Positions 1 through 8,802 are shown, counted from the first letter of the stretch. The stretch is DNA of 64,000 nt from Scytonema hofmannii PCC 7110 (GCF_000346485.2 NZ_KQ976354.1:2979421-3043420), one strand, 5' to 3'. Numbers and translations are program-made. The notes: generated by a model from the sequence alone, not told the origin.

Positions 1-1
1 T

Positions 2-52
2 CACAGCCTCCCTGCCATAGATAGTATTCCTAGCGTGTTACGAGTTCTTTAA
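2..52 (+). CDS. C-terminal tail of an upstream gene, possibly homoserine dehydrogenase (partial)
   Basis: The first bases read open in one frame to a TAA and encode about 16 residues ending in IPSVLRVL. That ending resembles the last strand of the ACT domain of homoserine dehydrogenase (an LPxVxSIPSxLRVL-like tail), but the stretch is very short. The gene starts outside the window. A heptameric repeat follows the stop within a few bases, as it does after many genes here. The existence of a gene tail is likely; the product name is only suggestive. Confidence 0.4.
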   Translation, partial: HSLPAIDSIPSVLRVL

Positions 53-57
53 ATGAA

Positions 58-92
58 AAAGGGAGTGGGGAGTAGGGAATAGGGAGTAGGAA
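58..92. repeat. STRR, GGGAGTG/GGGAGTA heptamers
   Basis: Degenerate tandem copies of gggagtg, gggaata and gggagta lie just after the partial upstream gene. The same unit recurs near 8960, 46925, 49065, 51300 and 51380. Confidence 0.8.
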
Positions 93-163
93 GAAGAAAA
101 ATTTTTATTTGTTTTGGTGTATGAAAGTACATGATAGCTACTTGTTTCATAATTCATAATTCC

Positions 164-559
164 ATGGATAGTGCAAAACGTATAGCAACTCTCAACCGCA
201 TTCGCAAACTCAGCCGCCTCATGGATACATCTTTACGTATCCCCGGTACTGGCTTTCGCATCGGACTAGATCCAATTATTGGATTAATTCCTGGTGCTGG
301 CGATATCGTCAGTACAGGGTTTTCGGCTTACATCATTTTTTTAGCAGCTCGTTTTAACATACCCCCGAAAGATTTATCCCAAATGATTTTTAACATTGCT
401 TTAGAAGCAGTGGTTGGTACAGTCCCTTTGGTTGGTGATTTATTTGATGCTTTTTACAAATCTAACATCCGTAATTTGGCAATTTTAGAAAAACATCTCG
501 CGATCGTTGAACCAGAATTAGAAAAAGTTGCTTCTGAGTTTGAGGAGCTTGCTAGTTAA
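164..559 (+). CDS. DUF4112 domain-containing protein
   Basis: This 131-residue protein matches the DUF4112 family, small proteins of unknown function common in cyanobacteria. The recognisable core is LDPIIGLIPGAGD followed by a hydrophobic stretch (IVSTGFSAYIIFLAARF) and a second GTVPLVGDLFDAFYKSN motif. These suggest one or two membrane-associated helices with conserved Gly/Asp turns. The frame is open further upstream to an ATG at 131, but those extra residues look non-conserved, so the ATG at 164 is preferred. It stands alone, with repeats on both sides. Confidence 0.85.
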   Translation: MDSAKRIATLNRIRKLSRLMDTSLRIPGTGFRIGLDPIIGLIPGAGDIVSTGFSAYIIFLAARFNIPPKDLSQMIFNIALEAVVGTVPLVGDLFDAFYKSNIRNLAILEKHLAIVEPELEKVASEFEELAS

Positions 560-621
560 AGATATGCAACTTTCTGTTGTAAGGTCTTGCTCTTGATCCT
601 TAACCTTGTGGGAATTCTCGC

Positions 622-675
622 TCTTGTGGGATGGGCTTCTAGCCCGTCTCATAGAACGCAGGCGAGCGAGGAGGG
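622..675. repeat. Dispersed palindromic repeat (gggcttctagccc type)
   Basis: The segment contains ttgtgggatgggcttctagc with gcaggcgagcgagg behind it. It belongs to a family of G/C-rich inverted-repeat modules also seen at about 5921, 15101, 15198, 16838 and 24753. It lies in the gene-free gap after the DUF4112 gene. Confidence 0.6.
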
Positions 676-702
676 AGTATCCCAATTTTGTCAAAATACC
701 TA

Positions 703-752
703 GCGAATAGAATTCGCGGCTATACAAACGAAGTCCGTCTTCGCGGACTAAA
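703..752. repeat. Dispersed hairpin repeat, copy A
   Basis: A 27-base block starting gcgaatagaattcgcggc is followed by a hairpin (arms agtccg and cggact). A second copy lies on the opposite strand at 19437-19486. The flanking block is nearly identical in both, but the hairpin arms differ while still pairing. Confidence 0.7.
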
Positions 753-821
753 TTATCAAGGGGTGTAAGACGCGGATTTAGTATTACGCATCAATTGAGA
801 TTATCTGGATTGCCGTAATTT

Positions 822-1106
822 TTACCCTGCTTGAGTTCGCGCCTGCTTTACCATCGCAATCAAAGTGTGATGAGCGTCTTCTGCGTCTGCTAAAACATGG
901 TCAAATAGAATGCGGACTGGTACGGCTTCCCCATTTACCTGTGCTTTGAGATCCATACCTTCAGCGTCAATAGAAATCATTTCTGCTGCTGTTGCATCCG
1001 CTAAACTCCCAAAAGCTTGGGCATAAAGGGCTACAGCATTAGCATGATCTTCGTTCATATGATTGCAGATGCGCGAACTCACTTCTGAGGAAAACTGGAA
1101 AGACAT
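822..1106 (-). CDS. DUF2470 domain-containing protein
   Basis: A 94-residue protein with the DUF2470 signature: an N-terminal CNHMNEDHANAVALYAQ motif, then a two-strand region (MISIDAEGMDL, VRILFDHVLAD). DUF2470 occurs as the C-terminal domain of haem-utilisation (HugZ-like) and flavin-binding split-barrel proteins, and as a stand-alone protein in cyanobacteria and plastids; the role of the stand-alone form is not established. A GTG at 1118 is also in frame, but the ATG at 1106 has GGAG 7 bases upstream and begins at the conserved part, so it is preferred. Confidence 0.85.
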   Translation of the reverse strand: MSFQFSSEVSSRICNHMNEDHANAVALYAQAFGSLADATAAEMISIDAEGMDLKAQVNGEAVPVRILFDHVLADAEDAHHTLIAMVKQARTQAG

Positions 1107-1163
1107 GGCAAACTCCACGTTTGTGCTAGATTTTCTAGATTATTTTAGTCGATATACGTTTTT

Positions 1164-1424
1164 TTAAGACTCACGATATCCGCCCCGACGTTCAGCCAGT
1201 TCTTGTTCAATTTCTGCTTCGTTAAGTAATGTTAGCCCAGAAGCGATCGCTCGAGTACGAATTTCCCACAATTTCTTAGCTAAGGGTGTTTGTGGAGTAT
1301 ATTCTGATTTTGGTGCTGTTGCGTCTGATTCAAATTTCAGCGCTTCAACAAACTCAAAAATCTTTTGCTGCTTTTCGGGTGTGAGTTCTTGGCAACGTTC
1401 CAGTAATTCTTCTTCTTTCTCCAT
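1164..1424 (-). CDS. Small antitoxin-like protein (orphan)
   Basis: An 86-residue hydrophilic protein rich in Glu and Lys, with the C-terminal pattern LAKKLWEIRTRAIASG...EIEQELAERRGG. This tail resembles cyanobacterial antitoxins paired with PIN-domain toxins, and the N-terminal half (ELTPEKQQKIFEFVEAL) resembles DUF2281-like antitoxins. No toxin gene adjoins it: downstream is DUF2470 and upstream is a gap. It may be a solitary antitoxin or a member of an uncharacterised family. The coding call is fairly safe; the function is inferred. Confidence 0.6.
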   Translation of the reverse strand: MEKEEELLERCQELTPEKQQKIFEFVEALKFESDATAPKSEYTPQTPLAKKLWEIRTRAIASGLTLLNEAEIEQELAERRGGYRES

Positions 1425-1671
1425 AATTCACCCCATTATAAGAGCAGTTGCTGAAAGCAAGCCATGGAATTCTCTGACTTGCAGTGTATGAAGTTTAAGA
1501 TTATTGTACTTAAGCAGAAGGTAATTCCGGAAAGAGCTAGAAAGCTAGTGTTGCAAAATGATGTAACAGTTTTTTTACAGATGTCAACTGCAAATGAAGG
1601 ATGGATTTTCATCCTCATGCTGAATAGTTACATAGATACCAAATTATAATGTAGAAAATACAGGTATCAAT

Positions 1672-1839
1672 ATGAAGGCTGTTTTTGGCAAAAGAGAATC
1701 TATTGGTAATAGTACCAGATTTAGGACAGACAAAGATTGGGAAATGTTAAAACTAGAATTAGACAATTTTTTCAAAAATGATGATGAATGGGTGAATGAT
1801 TGTTGCACTCGCACTAACTTTAACGAGGATAATGTTTAG
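1672..1839 (+). CDS. Possible small ORF (55 aa), unknown
   Basis: An ATG opens 55 codons ([10 protein letters not shown]...NEDNV) and overlaps the 3' end of the convergent tRNA nucleotidyltransferase gene by 20 bases. The composition is plausible for a protein (acidic, with [15 protein letters not shown]), but there is no ribosome binding site or family match that I can see. It could be the remnant of a longer gene in the 395-base gap (1425-1819), which otherwise shows nothing I recognise. Confidence 0.25.
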   Translation: MKAVFGKRESIGNSTRFRTDKDWEMLKLELDNFFKNDDEWVNDCCTRTNFNEDNV

Positions 1840-4543
1840 CTAAAAACTCCTCAGCCTCAGCGCGATCGCAAATTCTTCCATCCAAAGTTGCTGCTAGTAA
1901 ATCATCCAGCATTTGTCGAAACTGTGGTCCTGGTTTGTAGCCAATTTTCTTTAAGTCATTACCATTAAGAATTGGCTGAACTCCCGACCAAACTGTTAAG
2001 TATTTCCAAATTTTTTGTCTTATAGATCGCGGACTTTGAACGGCAATTAAAATCAGCATAGGTAAATCGTATTGCCGTAACAATTGCACGACTTGACTGG
2101 GAGATATTTCTGCTTCTCCCCTTTCTGTTTTTGCAGAAAGAGTTTCCACATTTTCCTGCGCCTTTGCCAGATTCTCCAACCGAAGAATACTGTCATCTGG
2201 CAATTGAAGATTTTTTGCCACCAACCCCCTATGTTCTGGTAACAAATGAGCAATCAAAGCTGACATACGCATTTGCCAATGGATGAGAGTTTCTTGAGGA
2301 TCGTACCGCCGCAAGCAGCGTTCCAACAGACGTAATTGCCGCAGGAGTTCTTCATCTAAATTCAGGGTATGATGAATGCACTTTAATGCTCCCAAGTCTC
2401 CCAACAACTGCAATGCTAATTTCCAATAGGGAGCTTCCAAAATATGCTTTAATTCTGCCTTAAGTCTGGTTTGCAATGCTGGTGCTTTGCTATTTTCTCG
2501 CGCAGTACGGTCATAAACACCACTGTTAATAGCGTAGCGGATATACTCGTCTGTTTGGGGTTCTAAGTGAAATCCCAGTCTGACGGCAAAACGCACGCCA
2601 CGATAGATACGGGTAGGGTCTTCAATAAAACTGTTAGCGTGTAATACCCGAATTTGTTTTGCTTCTAAATCAAGCAACCCGCCAAAGAAATCGAGTAATT
2701 CACCAGAATTGGGAGATGTTAGCCGCAGTGCCATAGCGTTGATGGTAAAATCGCGACGATACAAATCTTGACGAATTGAACTTGCTTCAACTTCAGGGTT
2801 TGCGGCTGGATAAGGATAGAATTCTGTTCTAGAGGTGGCAATATCAACCCACAGTGAATCTAATTCTGGGTCTTTGTGCCACAATAAAGCTGCCGTTTGA
2901 AAAGCGCCATGAACTTCTAAACGTGCTGTTGTGTAAATTTGCTGGAGGGCTTTTGCCAATTCTACACCTGCACCCACGTCTGCTGCTTTGTGAAAACCAT
3001 CAACCACCAAGTCAATATCTTTAATGAGCAGAGTCCCAGTCGCGTCTTTTGCTAAGAGTAAATCCCGGACTGCTCCCCCAACAAGATAGAGATGCCAACC
3101 GCGTTTTTCTGCTTCTTGTGATGCTTTTGTTAACAATTGCCACAGTTGAGGAGCAAGCCGCGATCTCAGTTCCTCTAAAGTAGGAGATTTAAGGTTCTTG
3201 TCTCCCCCTCTCCCCCTCTCCCCCTCTCCCTTTCTCCCTTCCTGGTGCAATTGCCGCAAAACATCAGTTCGAGTGACAATACCTACTATCTGCTCGGTTT
3301 CTAATACTGGTAAGCGTCCGATATCGTATGTTACCATCAAAGCTTCTATTTCAGGCAGTGTAGTATCTGGAATAATTGTTTTCATATTAATTGTCATGTA
3401 TCCTTTGACAGGAGCATGACTAAAGCCGTGATGCAGGGCAATATCCAAATCCCGTCGAGAAAGAATACCTAACAGTTTTCCCCGATCATCAGCAACACAC
3501 AAACCAGAGTGTCCGTAGCGCAATAAAGTGCGTTGTGCTTCCGCAATGGTGGTTTCTGGACGAATGGTACGCACTGGAGAGGACATTAAGTCCCTTGCAG
3601 TGGGTGGATGGGGGATTGTTGCTTTTAACTTTTCTAAAAGTTGGTTGAGTATTTCTTCGGTGTTTACGCCTCGCAGGTTCAGTGATGCTGCTTGGGAATG
3701 TCCGCCACCACCTAAAGGTTGAAATAATTCGTTGAGGTTGACACCTTTGATTTGGGAACGCCCAATGACTGTGAGGCGGGATTCACCTTCAGAAACAGGA
3801 GATTCATGACAAAGCAGCAAGGTGTCTATTTCTGTTAACTCTACTAATTGGGAAGCAAGACTTGACAAACCAGCTACAAAACTTTGTGTTTTTAAAGTCA
3901 CCCAAGCAATTTTTTGTCCTCTAACATCTATTTTTTGTAATTTTTCCAGCGCTATCTTTAATAGATGTTGCAATTGAGGCGATAATCCAGGGTCTACATA
4001 CTGGTTCAGGACTGATAAGCTAGCCCCTTGCTGCATTAACCAAGCTAAAGCTAGAGCATCTCGTGGTGTAGCATAATCAAATGTCAGGGAGCCAGTATCC
4101 ACGTGAATCCCTAACGCCATCACAGTGGCTTCTGCAGTTGTTAAGTAAATTTGCTGTTGCTGCAATTGCTCTACGATGAGAGTTGTGGTAGCTCCTACAG
4201 GAGAGATATGTAACTCTGTAGCGGGAATATCTCCCTGTTGTTCTTTGTGATGATCGTAAATTTTTATTTCCTGAATGTGAGGCAAACCCAGCCACTCAGC
4301 AGTTTTACCCAGGCGATCGCGCTGTTGTGTATCGACCACAATCAAGGAACGAATTTTCTTTGGATTGACTGAACGCCGTTCAATCAACTGATACTCATCG
4401 CGATGTAATGCCAAAAAATCCCTAACGGGTGGATGCGATCCACCACTCAGCACAATTTTACTGCCCGGTAGCAAGCGTGACAACCCCACTGCTGCTCCTA
4501 AGGAGTCAAAATCTGCTGTTGTATGACAAAGAATTAAATCCAT
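1820..4543 (-). CDS. DHH phosphoesterase - CBS pair - tRNA nucleotidyltransferase (CCA/poly(A) polymerase) fusion
   Basis: A 907-residue multidomain protein. Residues 1 to about 300 form a DHH/DHHA1 phosphoesterase: TADFDSLG near residue 10, DHH at 97-99 and a GGGGHS glycine motif near 283. Two CBS domains follow (about 315-430). The C-terminal half is a class II nucleotidyltransferase with [11 protein letters not shown] and DIDLVVDG, then [10 protein letters not shown] and the helical RNA-binding part. This is the CCA-adding/poly(A) polymerase family that repairs tRNA 3' ends; the DHH part may act on nucleotides or short RNA. The fusion is known in cyanobacteria. The linker between the CBS and polymerase parts (GEGERGRGG) comes from a CCCCTCT repeat at about 3201-3240. 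A GTG two codons upstream lies inside an STRR, so the ATG at 4543 is preferred. Confidence 0.9.
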   Translation of the reverse strand: MDLILCHTTADFDSLGAAVGLSRLLPGSKIVLSGGSHPPVRDFLALHRDEYQLIERRSVNPKKIRSLIVVDTQQRDRLGKTAEWLGLPHIQEIKIYDHHKEQQGDIPATELHISPVGATTTLIVEQLQQQQIYLTTAEATVMALGIHVDTGSLTFDYATPRDALALAWLMQQGASLSVLNQYVDPGLSPQLQHLLKIALEKLQKIDVRGQKIAWVTLKTQSFVAGLSSLASQLVELTEIDTLLLCHESPVSEGESRLTVIGRSQIKGVNLNELFQPLGGGGHSQAASLNLRGVNTEEILNQLLEKLKATIPHPPTARDLMSSPVRTIRPETTIAEAQRTLLRYGHSGLCVADDRGKLLGILSRRDLDIALHHGFSHAPVKGYMTINMKTIIPDTTLPEIEALMVTYDIGRLPVLETEQIVGIVTRTDVLRQLHQEGRKGEGERGRGGDKNLKSPTLEELRSRLAPQLWQLLTKASQEAEKRGWHLYLVGGAVRDLLLAKDATGTLLIKDIDLVVDGFHKAADVGAGVELAKALQQIYTTARLEVHGAFQTAALLWHKDPELDSLWVDIATSRTEFYPYPAANPEVEASSIRQDLYRRDFTINAMALRLTSPNSGELLDFFGGLLDLEAKQIRVLHANSFIEDPTRIYRGVRFAVRLGFHLEPQTDEYIRYAINSGVYDRTARENSKAPALQTRLKAELKHILEAPYWKLALQLLGDLGALKCIHHTLNLDEELLRQLRLLERCLRRYDPQETLIHWQMRMSALIAHLLPEHRGLVAKNLQLPDDSILRLENLAKAQENVETLSAKTERGEAEISPSQVVQLLRQYDLPMLILIAVQSPRSIRQKIWKYLTVWSGVQPILNGNDLKKIGYKPGPQFRQMLDDLLAATLDGRICDRAEAEEFLAKHYPR

Positions 4544-4545
4544 AG

Positions 4546-4600
4546 TCACTGGTCACTGGTCACCGCTCACTGGTCACTGGTCACTGGTCACTGGTCACTG
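4546..4600. repeat. STRR, TGGTCAC heptamers
   Basis: About seven copies of tggtcac (one variant, ccgctcac) abut the start of the DHH-CCA gene. The unit recurs in either orientation at 13651, 13871, 16734 and 56882. Confidence 0.9.
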
Positions 4601-4716
4601 AATTACTGATCAAAAGTGTTGCAATTTCTGCTAGTTTAACAAATAAGGAAAAACTGTCAGTGCTTGTCTGTACAATATTCTATCTTTAGTAATCTGCTGT
4701 TTTGGGAGAAGGGAAA

Positions 4717-4905
4717 ATGACCATTATATTCCAAGTTGCGCTGCTGGCTCTAGTTGCTATGTCTTTTGTTCTAGTGATTGGCGTCCCTGTTGCTTATGCC
4801 ACTCCACAGAACTGGAATGAATCTAAGAGACTTCTTTGGATTGGTTCTGGTGTTTGGATTGGTTTAGTGTTCTTGGTTGGCGCATTAAACTTTTTGGTGG
4901 TTTAA
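4717..4905 (+). CDS. psbZ: Photosystem II reaction centre protein PsbZ (Ycf9)
   Basis: 62 residues, the usual PsbZ length. The protein has two transmembrane helices (about 3-27 and 40-61) joined by a short polar loop ([10 protein letters not shown]). PsbZ is a core subunit of photosystem II in the thylakoid membrane near CP43 and influences supercomplex stability and energy dissipation. The start at 4717 has a purine-rich gggagaaggg just before it; a TTG at 4702 is in frame but would add residues absent from the family. Monocistronic, with repeats on both sides. Confidence 0.95.
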   Translation: MTIIFQVALLALVAMSFVLVIGVPVAYATPQNWNESKRLLWIGSGVWIGLVFLVGALNFLVV

Positions 4906-4914
4906 TCGAGGACT

Positions 4915-5030
4915 GGGCTAGGGATTAGGGTTAGGGGTTAGGAGTTAGGAGTTAGGAACTGAACATAAAGCTCAATCCAAAATCCAAAATCTAAAATCCA
5001 AAATCCCTAATTCCCAATTCTGCTCCTATA
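4915..5030. repeat. STRR block: GGTTAGG and CCAAAAT heptamers
   Basis: The gap between psbZ and ribH holds gttaggg/agttagg units followed by five ccaaaat/ctaaaat units. The second family recurs at about 12593-12668 and 47805-47830. Confidence 0.85.
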
Positions 5031-5069
5031 CTTGTATGCGAAGGATATTAATTGATGAATTAGAAGCTC

Positions 5070-5615
5070 ATGGCAGTTTTCGAGGGAACTTTTACTCAGA
5101 CGGAACCTTTGCGATTTGCATTGGTGATTGGTCGATTCAATGACCTAGTGACCGCTAAGTTACTAGAAGGCTGTCAAGATTGCTTGAAACGCCACGGCGT
5201 AGATCCCAATCCTCACGGCTCTCAAGTCGATTATGTTTGGGTACCGGGTAGTTTTGAAGTTCCGGTTGTGGCTCGTCAATTGGCACTCTCTGGTCGCTAC
5301 GATGCAATAATTTGCCTGGGTGCTGTTATTAAAGGGCAAACTCCTCATTTTGATTACGTATCTTCTGAGGTTGCTAAAGGTATTGCTGCTGCTGCTTTTC
5401 AAACTGGCGTACCAGTGATTTTTGGGATTTTAACAACCGATACCATGCAACAAGCTCTAGAACGGGCTGGGATTAAAAGTAATCATGGCTGGGATTACGC
5501 CATGAGCGCTTTGGAAATGGCTAGTCTTATGCGACAGTTACGTTCTAACCTTGCAGAACCTTTTGGTGGTAATTCGCTATCCCCTGCATCTCTAAAGAGT
5601 GCTGCTGGGAGTTAG
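5070..5615 (+). CDS. ribH: 6,7-dimethyl-8-ribityllumazine synthase
   Basis: A 181-residue lumazine synthase. It condenses 5-amino-6-ribitylaminouracil with 3,4-dihydroxy-2-butanone 4-phosphate, the penultimate step of riboflavin synthesis, in the cytosol, usually as a pentamer or icosahedral shell. Visible family motifs are GRFNDLVT (substrate pocket), [24 protein letters not shown] with the catalytic His, and [17 protein letters not shown]. The C-terminal tail (about 25 residues, Ser/Ala/Gly-rich) is longer than in the minimal enzyme, and its last codons and stop run straight into a GTTAGTT repeat. It starts at an ATG 14 bases after an upstream in-frame-unrelated ATG. Confidence 0.96.
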   Translation: MAVFEGTFTQTEPLRFALVIGRFNDLVTAKLLEGCQDCLKRHGVDPNPHGSQVDYVWVPGSFEVPVVARQLALSGRYDAIICLGAVIKGQTPHFDYVSSEVAKGIAAAAFQTGVPVIFGILTTDTMQQALERAGIKSNHGWDYAMSALEMASLMRQLRSNLAEPFGGNSLSPASLKSAAGS

Positions 5616-5660
5616 TTGTTAGTTGTTAGTTGTTAGTTGTTAGTTGTTAGTTGTTAGTCG
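5611..5660. repeat. STRR, GTTAGTT heptamers
   Basis: About six tandem copies of agttgtt/gttagtt begin at the ribH stop codon. An inverse-complement run (ccactaac/actaacca) follows to about 5695. Confidence 0.9.
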
Positions 5661-5761
5661 AACCACTATCCACTATCGACTAACCACTAACTAATAACAA
5701 ATTTCAAAAAAGGTGTTGACAACCCAAAGATAATCTGAAATACTAAATAAAGAATGAAGTT

Positions 5762-5833
5762 GCGGGTATAGCTCAGTGGTAGAGCGTCACCTTGCCAAGG
5801 TGAATGTCGCGCGTTCGAATCGCGTTACCCGCT
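5762..5833 (+). tRNA. tRNA-Gly (anticodon GCC)
   Basis: A complete 72-base cloverleaf: acceptor arms gcgggta/tacccgc with discriminator t, D-arm gctcagtggtagagc, anticodon stem cacct/aggtg with loop ttgccaa (GCC), and T-arm with ttcgaat. No CCA is encoded. The bases between it and 6173 carry no gene but hold two terminator-like hairpins and a palindromic repeat near 5921. Confidence 0.96.
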
Positions 5834-5961
5834 TTGTAGAAAGGCTTGTTGTTTACACAGCAAGTTTTCTTCAGTTTTAAGAGGTATCTCTGAAACAAGA
5901 GAATCAACTTCTTGTCAACTGGACTTCTAGCCCGTTCTAGAGCGTCGGTTCAGCTAATGTC

Positions 5962-5996
5962 AAAAACCCGGTTTCTTGAAGAAACCGGGTTTTTTG
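5962..5996 (+). terminator. Rho-independent terminator downstream of tRNA-Gly
   Basis: A strong hairpin with arms aacccggtttc and gaaaccgggtt is followed by a T run. Because A residues precede it, it could also work on the other strand. Confidence 0.75.
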
Positions 5997-6103
5997 CCTC
6001 CTTTTTGAATACTGTACCGGCGCTCTAGTAATGTGTTGCTTTCCCGACACTTTTAGCAATGCTTGATTTTTTTAACTGTACGTAATATAATTTATCAAAT
6101 ATT

Positions 6104-6141
6104 AAACCTCCTTAATAGAAAGTTCCATTAAGGAGGTTTTA
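6104..6141 (-). terminator. Terminator of the ParM/ParR-like operon
   Basis: Arms aaacctccttaat and attaaggaggttt form a 13-base-pair stem with a 10-base loop, 34 bases past the stop of the minus-strand operon. T-rich flanks make it usable in both directions. Confidence 0.65.
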
Positions 6142-6173
6142 CAGCAGCAAAAGACTTGTACACCTGCTTTCCC

Positions 6174-6770
6174 CTAGAAATCGTCTAGAAACTGGCTAAG
6201 GCGGCTGATCACGGGGTCTACCTCTTCTAAAAGAGGGGGTGGGACAGCAGCATTAGCGGGGGGAGGAGTACGCTCGATAACTTCAACAACTTGTGCCGCT
6301 TGAGTTAGAGGCTGTACTGTTGAAACTTGATTCATCATGATTGCCAGCTGTGCAACTTGTTGACTGAGTTGTGTCAGATGGCGTTCCATTGTCTCCAATC
6401 GATGAGACTCTTTGGCAAAAAAACGTTCCTCAAGACCAACTATTTGATTCTGCATCTCGGCGATTTGTGTTTCAACCCCTAGTGGTGTTGCAGTTTGTAT
6501 TGCTGTTGGTGCAGGGGGTAATGCCGTTGGTGTTGGTGTTGGTGTTGGTGTTGGTGTTGGTGTTGGTGGTGCTGTTGCTGCTGGTTTAGGGGTAGGTCGT
6601 ACAGATTCCGGTACGCACAAAGATTGCCATAAAGCTTCTTTACAAAGATCGCTGAAAGTCTTTTCTGGATCTTTTTCCAATTGACTTTCGACGAGGGCTA
6701 ATAAGCTCTCGTCAGCGACCCCTGGGTTGAACGTAACGGATTTAACTACCTTTTTTGACCATTGGAACAT
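6174..6770 (-). CDS. ParR/CorR-like partner of the actin-like protein
   Basis: A 198-residue protein encoded 5 bases after the ParM-like gene, hence an operon partner. The N-terminus MFQWSKKVVKSV can form an amphipathic helix with Phe, Trp and Val on one face, a plausible membrane anchor. Residues 14-50 (VADESLLALVESQ...FSDLCKEALWQSL) resemble a ribbon-helix-helix fold as in ParR adaptors. Then come a Pro-Thr repeat (about six PT units from GGTGTT hexamers), a coiled-coil region (about 100-150) and an acidic C-terminal helix (PVISRLSQFLDDF), which in ParR-type adaptors would be the part that binds the actin-like filament. By position and layout this is the adaptor of a chromosomal ParMR-derived system such as CorM/CorR. 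The family assignment is inferred, not searched. Confidence 0.7.
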   Translation of the reverse strand: MFQWSKKVVKSVTFNPGVADESLLALVESQLEKDPEKTFSDLCKEALWQSLCVPESVRPTPKPAATAPPTPTPTPTPTPTPTALPPAPTAIQTATPLGVETQIAEMQNQIVGLEERFFAKESHRLETMERHLTQLSQQVAQLAIMMNQVSTVQPLTQAAQVVEVIERTPPPANAAVPPPLLEEVDPVISRLSQFLDDF

Positions 6771-6775
6771 CAGTA

Positions 6776-7927
6776 TTAAGCCCTAGCAGAGCGTGCAGAG
6801 GATAATTGTGCCTCTCCATAAATGTACTGCCCTAAAGCATTTGCCTGCCGTGATGGGGCAGCTAAATGTGCGTTGATTTTAGCCTCTTTCAGGAGGCGTT
6901 GAACATCTTCCCAGAAGAATTCTCCACCACCTCCAGTTAGGATAACATCGGTCACGCGTTCTGGCAGCCATGCTAACACGCGGCTGCAAATTTCGCGAGA
7001 AAACATCTCAATAAGGTTGGGCAGAAAATCATCTAGGTTAGTTGGCTTGCTCGAACCTCTTGGACGGTAAAAGCGATCGCCTTTTGGACGGTTAACTGCG
7101 GCAATCAGAGACAAAGATTGGCTATCTGCACCTTCAATTTCAGCTGCCACCAGTTCGTAAAACTTGCTCATTCCAAAATCTTCACTCTTGGAAGCACCTC
7201 GGGCAAATCGGAAGTTATCAACCATCAAACAATCAGTTGTTTGATGTCCAATGTCAACAATTGCCACCGAAACTTTCGTAAAATCAGGCATTACTGTACC
7301 AGTCTTTTTGGGTTGAGCTTCGCACCACAGCAAGCTGCCATAACCTTCTGGCATGACCCAAACCTTGGTAATGTTTAGGTTTACGGATTCACCGCGAAAG
7401 TTCATGATGTGAGGACCAGAAAGCTGGCTAATCAATTGAGCTTTTTCCCGTTCAAATTGCTCTTGAGAAAGGTAAGGTAGTCCCAGTACGACTGAGATTT
7501 CGTCCTTAAGTTTGAAGTAACCAGCCGCCGCTAGGACTTTTATGAGGGCGTCTTCTACCTTAGATTGACCGACACCTAAATTAGCCCCAAAATCCGCAGC
7601 TAACTGACCAACAGCATAGCCACTACCTTGGTACTCCAGCCAAAGATCCATTAAGGGATCGGTAGCACGGGCTTCAAAAACACCCCCGCGCACCTGTTCC
7701 ATTGACATTTCTTTGACGTTAGCGGAGACAAACATTACATTATTGGGTTCGCGACTGACGCAAGTTTTTGTAGAAGTGCGTCCTAAGTCAACACTCAGAA
7801 TCTTTTTCCCCGTGCTACTAGGGGTGGGTTGAGTTGGAGTTGCGTTGATGGGTGTAGTTGCTGAAACCCTGTTCATGGGGATAGCGGCAGCATTCATAGG
7901 GGTGGCGGCGGATGGTTGGTCTGTCAT
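6776..7927 (-). CDS. ParM/StbA-family actin-like ATPase (CorM-like)
   Basis: A 383-residue actin-fold protein. The nucleotide-binding motifs are phosphate-1 (SVDLGRTSTKT, about 45-55), phosphate-2 (VAIVDIGHQTTD, about 222-233) and the adenosine motif (VILTGGGGEFF, about 327-336). A 40-residue Pro/Thr/Ala-rich N-terminal extension precedes the fold. ParM proteins polymerise with ATP and push plasmids apart with ParR and parC. Here the genes sit among housekeeping genes, and a chromosomal ParMR-like pair in Anabaena (CorM/CorR) has been reported to control cell shape, which may be the better analogy. GGAG lies 6 bases before the ATG. A 260-base promoter region separates it from the dedA-like gene. 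Confidence 0.85.
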   Translation of the reverse strand: MTDQPSAATPMNAAAIPMNRVSATTPINATPTQPTPSSTGKKILSVDLGRTSTKTCVSREPNNVMFVSANVKEMSMEQVRGGVFEARATDPLMDLWLEYQGSGYAVGQLAADFGANLGVGQSKVEDALIKVLAAAGYFKLKDEISVVLGLPYLSQEQFEREKAQLISQLSGPHIMNFRGESVNLNITKVWVMPEGYGSLLWCEAQPKKTGTVMPDFTKVSVAIVDIGHQTTDCLMVDNFRFARGASKSEDFGMSKFYELVAAEIEGADSQSLSLIAAVNRPKGDRFYRPRGSSKPTNLDDFLPNLIEMFSREICSRVLAWLPERVTDVILTGGGGEFFWEDVQRLLKEAKINAHLAAPSRQANALGQYIYGEAQLSSARSARA

Positions 7928-8187
7928 GAAAGCTCCTAGTCGTTTATTAGCTCTAACAAGTTATCATGCCCATCTTACAAAAATGCGTGCATCAGAAAAC
8001 CCTGATTCTGCTTTAACTCGCTTGAACTCTGCCGAATACGAGAGAATAGTTGAGCAAAGATTCTGACACATAGCTTTCACAGATCCCCTAAAGTGAGAAA
8101 ACAGTGAATTGAGATTGAGGGCTAGCTACGCTTGCTTTTGGGGAAACAACACATAACTGTTTTATAATTTTATGCAGACAAATGTGT

Positions 8188-8802
8188 TTACCGTCTCCTG
8201 TGTTTTTGCCTACGTTTCACTACCCAGGCAATAAATGCCACGATGAGAACCGCAAGAACAATTTTAGATACAGGAGCTAGGTACTTGTCCACAAGTTCAT
8301 ACTGGCTCCCCAACGCATATCCTGAGTATGTTAGCAAACCTACCCAGGCAGCGCTACCTAATGTAGAGTAAATTATGAAAGGTAGCAAGGGCATATTGCT
8401 AATACCAGCGGGAACGGAAATCAGTGTCCGAACTCCTGGTACGAGGCGACCAATCAAAACAGCTTTTGTACCTTGCCTATTAAACCAAACTTTAGCTTTA
8501 ACAATATCTTTGCTCGATACACTCAACCATTTCCCGTATTTGTCTGCTAGGGCAAATAAGCGCTGTTCCCCCAGAAATTTCCCCGGATAATACCACACCA
8601 GCCCCCCCGCCACAGAACCGACCAGCCCTGCAAAAAATACACCAAGGACATTAAGCTTAGCCCCTGGCAGATTGGATGTGTATCCTGCCAAGGGCATAAT
8701 CAGTTCCGAGGGAATAGGAGGAAATAAGTTTTCAAGAAACATCAGCAGGGCGATTCCCCAATAGCCTAGAGATTCGATAATCTCTTTTATCCAATCCGTC
8801 AT
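8188..8802 (-). CDS. DedA family membrane protein
   Basis: A 204-residue integral membrane protein of the DedA/SNARE-associated (VTT) superfamily. These act in membrane homeostasis, and several are undecaprenyl-phosphate or phospholipid flippases. Typical features are an N-terminal FLENLFPPIPSELIMPLAG re-entrant motif, the conserved GRLVPGVRTLISVPAGI motif, and four to five hydrophobic segments. The C-terminus is basic (VVKRRQKHRRR), so probably cytosolic. An in-frame TTG precedes the ATG directly; the ATG at 8802 with an AGGA upstream is preferred. Confidence 0.92.
   Translation of the reverse strand: MTDWIKEIIESLGYWGIALLMFLENLFPPIPSELIMPLAGYTSNLPGAKLNVLGVFFAGLVGSVAGGLVWYYPGKFLGEQRLFALADKYGKWLSVSSKDIVKAKVWFNRQGTKAVLIGRLVPGVRTLISVPAGISNMPLLPFIIYSTLGSAAWVGLLTYSGYALGSQYELVDKYLAPVSKIVLAVLIVAFIAWVVKRRQKHRRR

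Noticed and set aside
1464-1649. A 61-codon plus-strand frame
   Set aside because: It overlaps a similar frame on the other strand, and neither has a start signal or a recognisable pattern.
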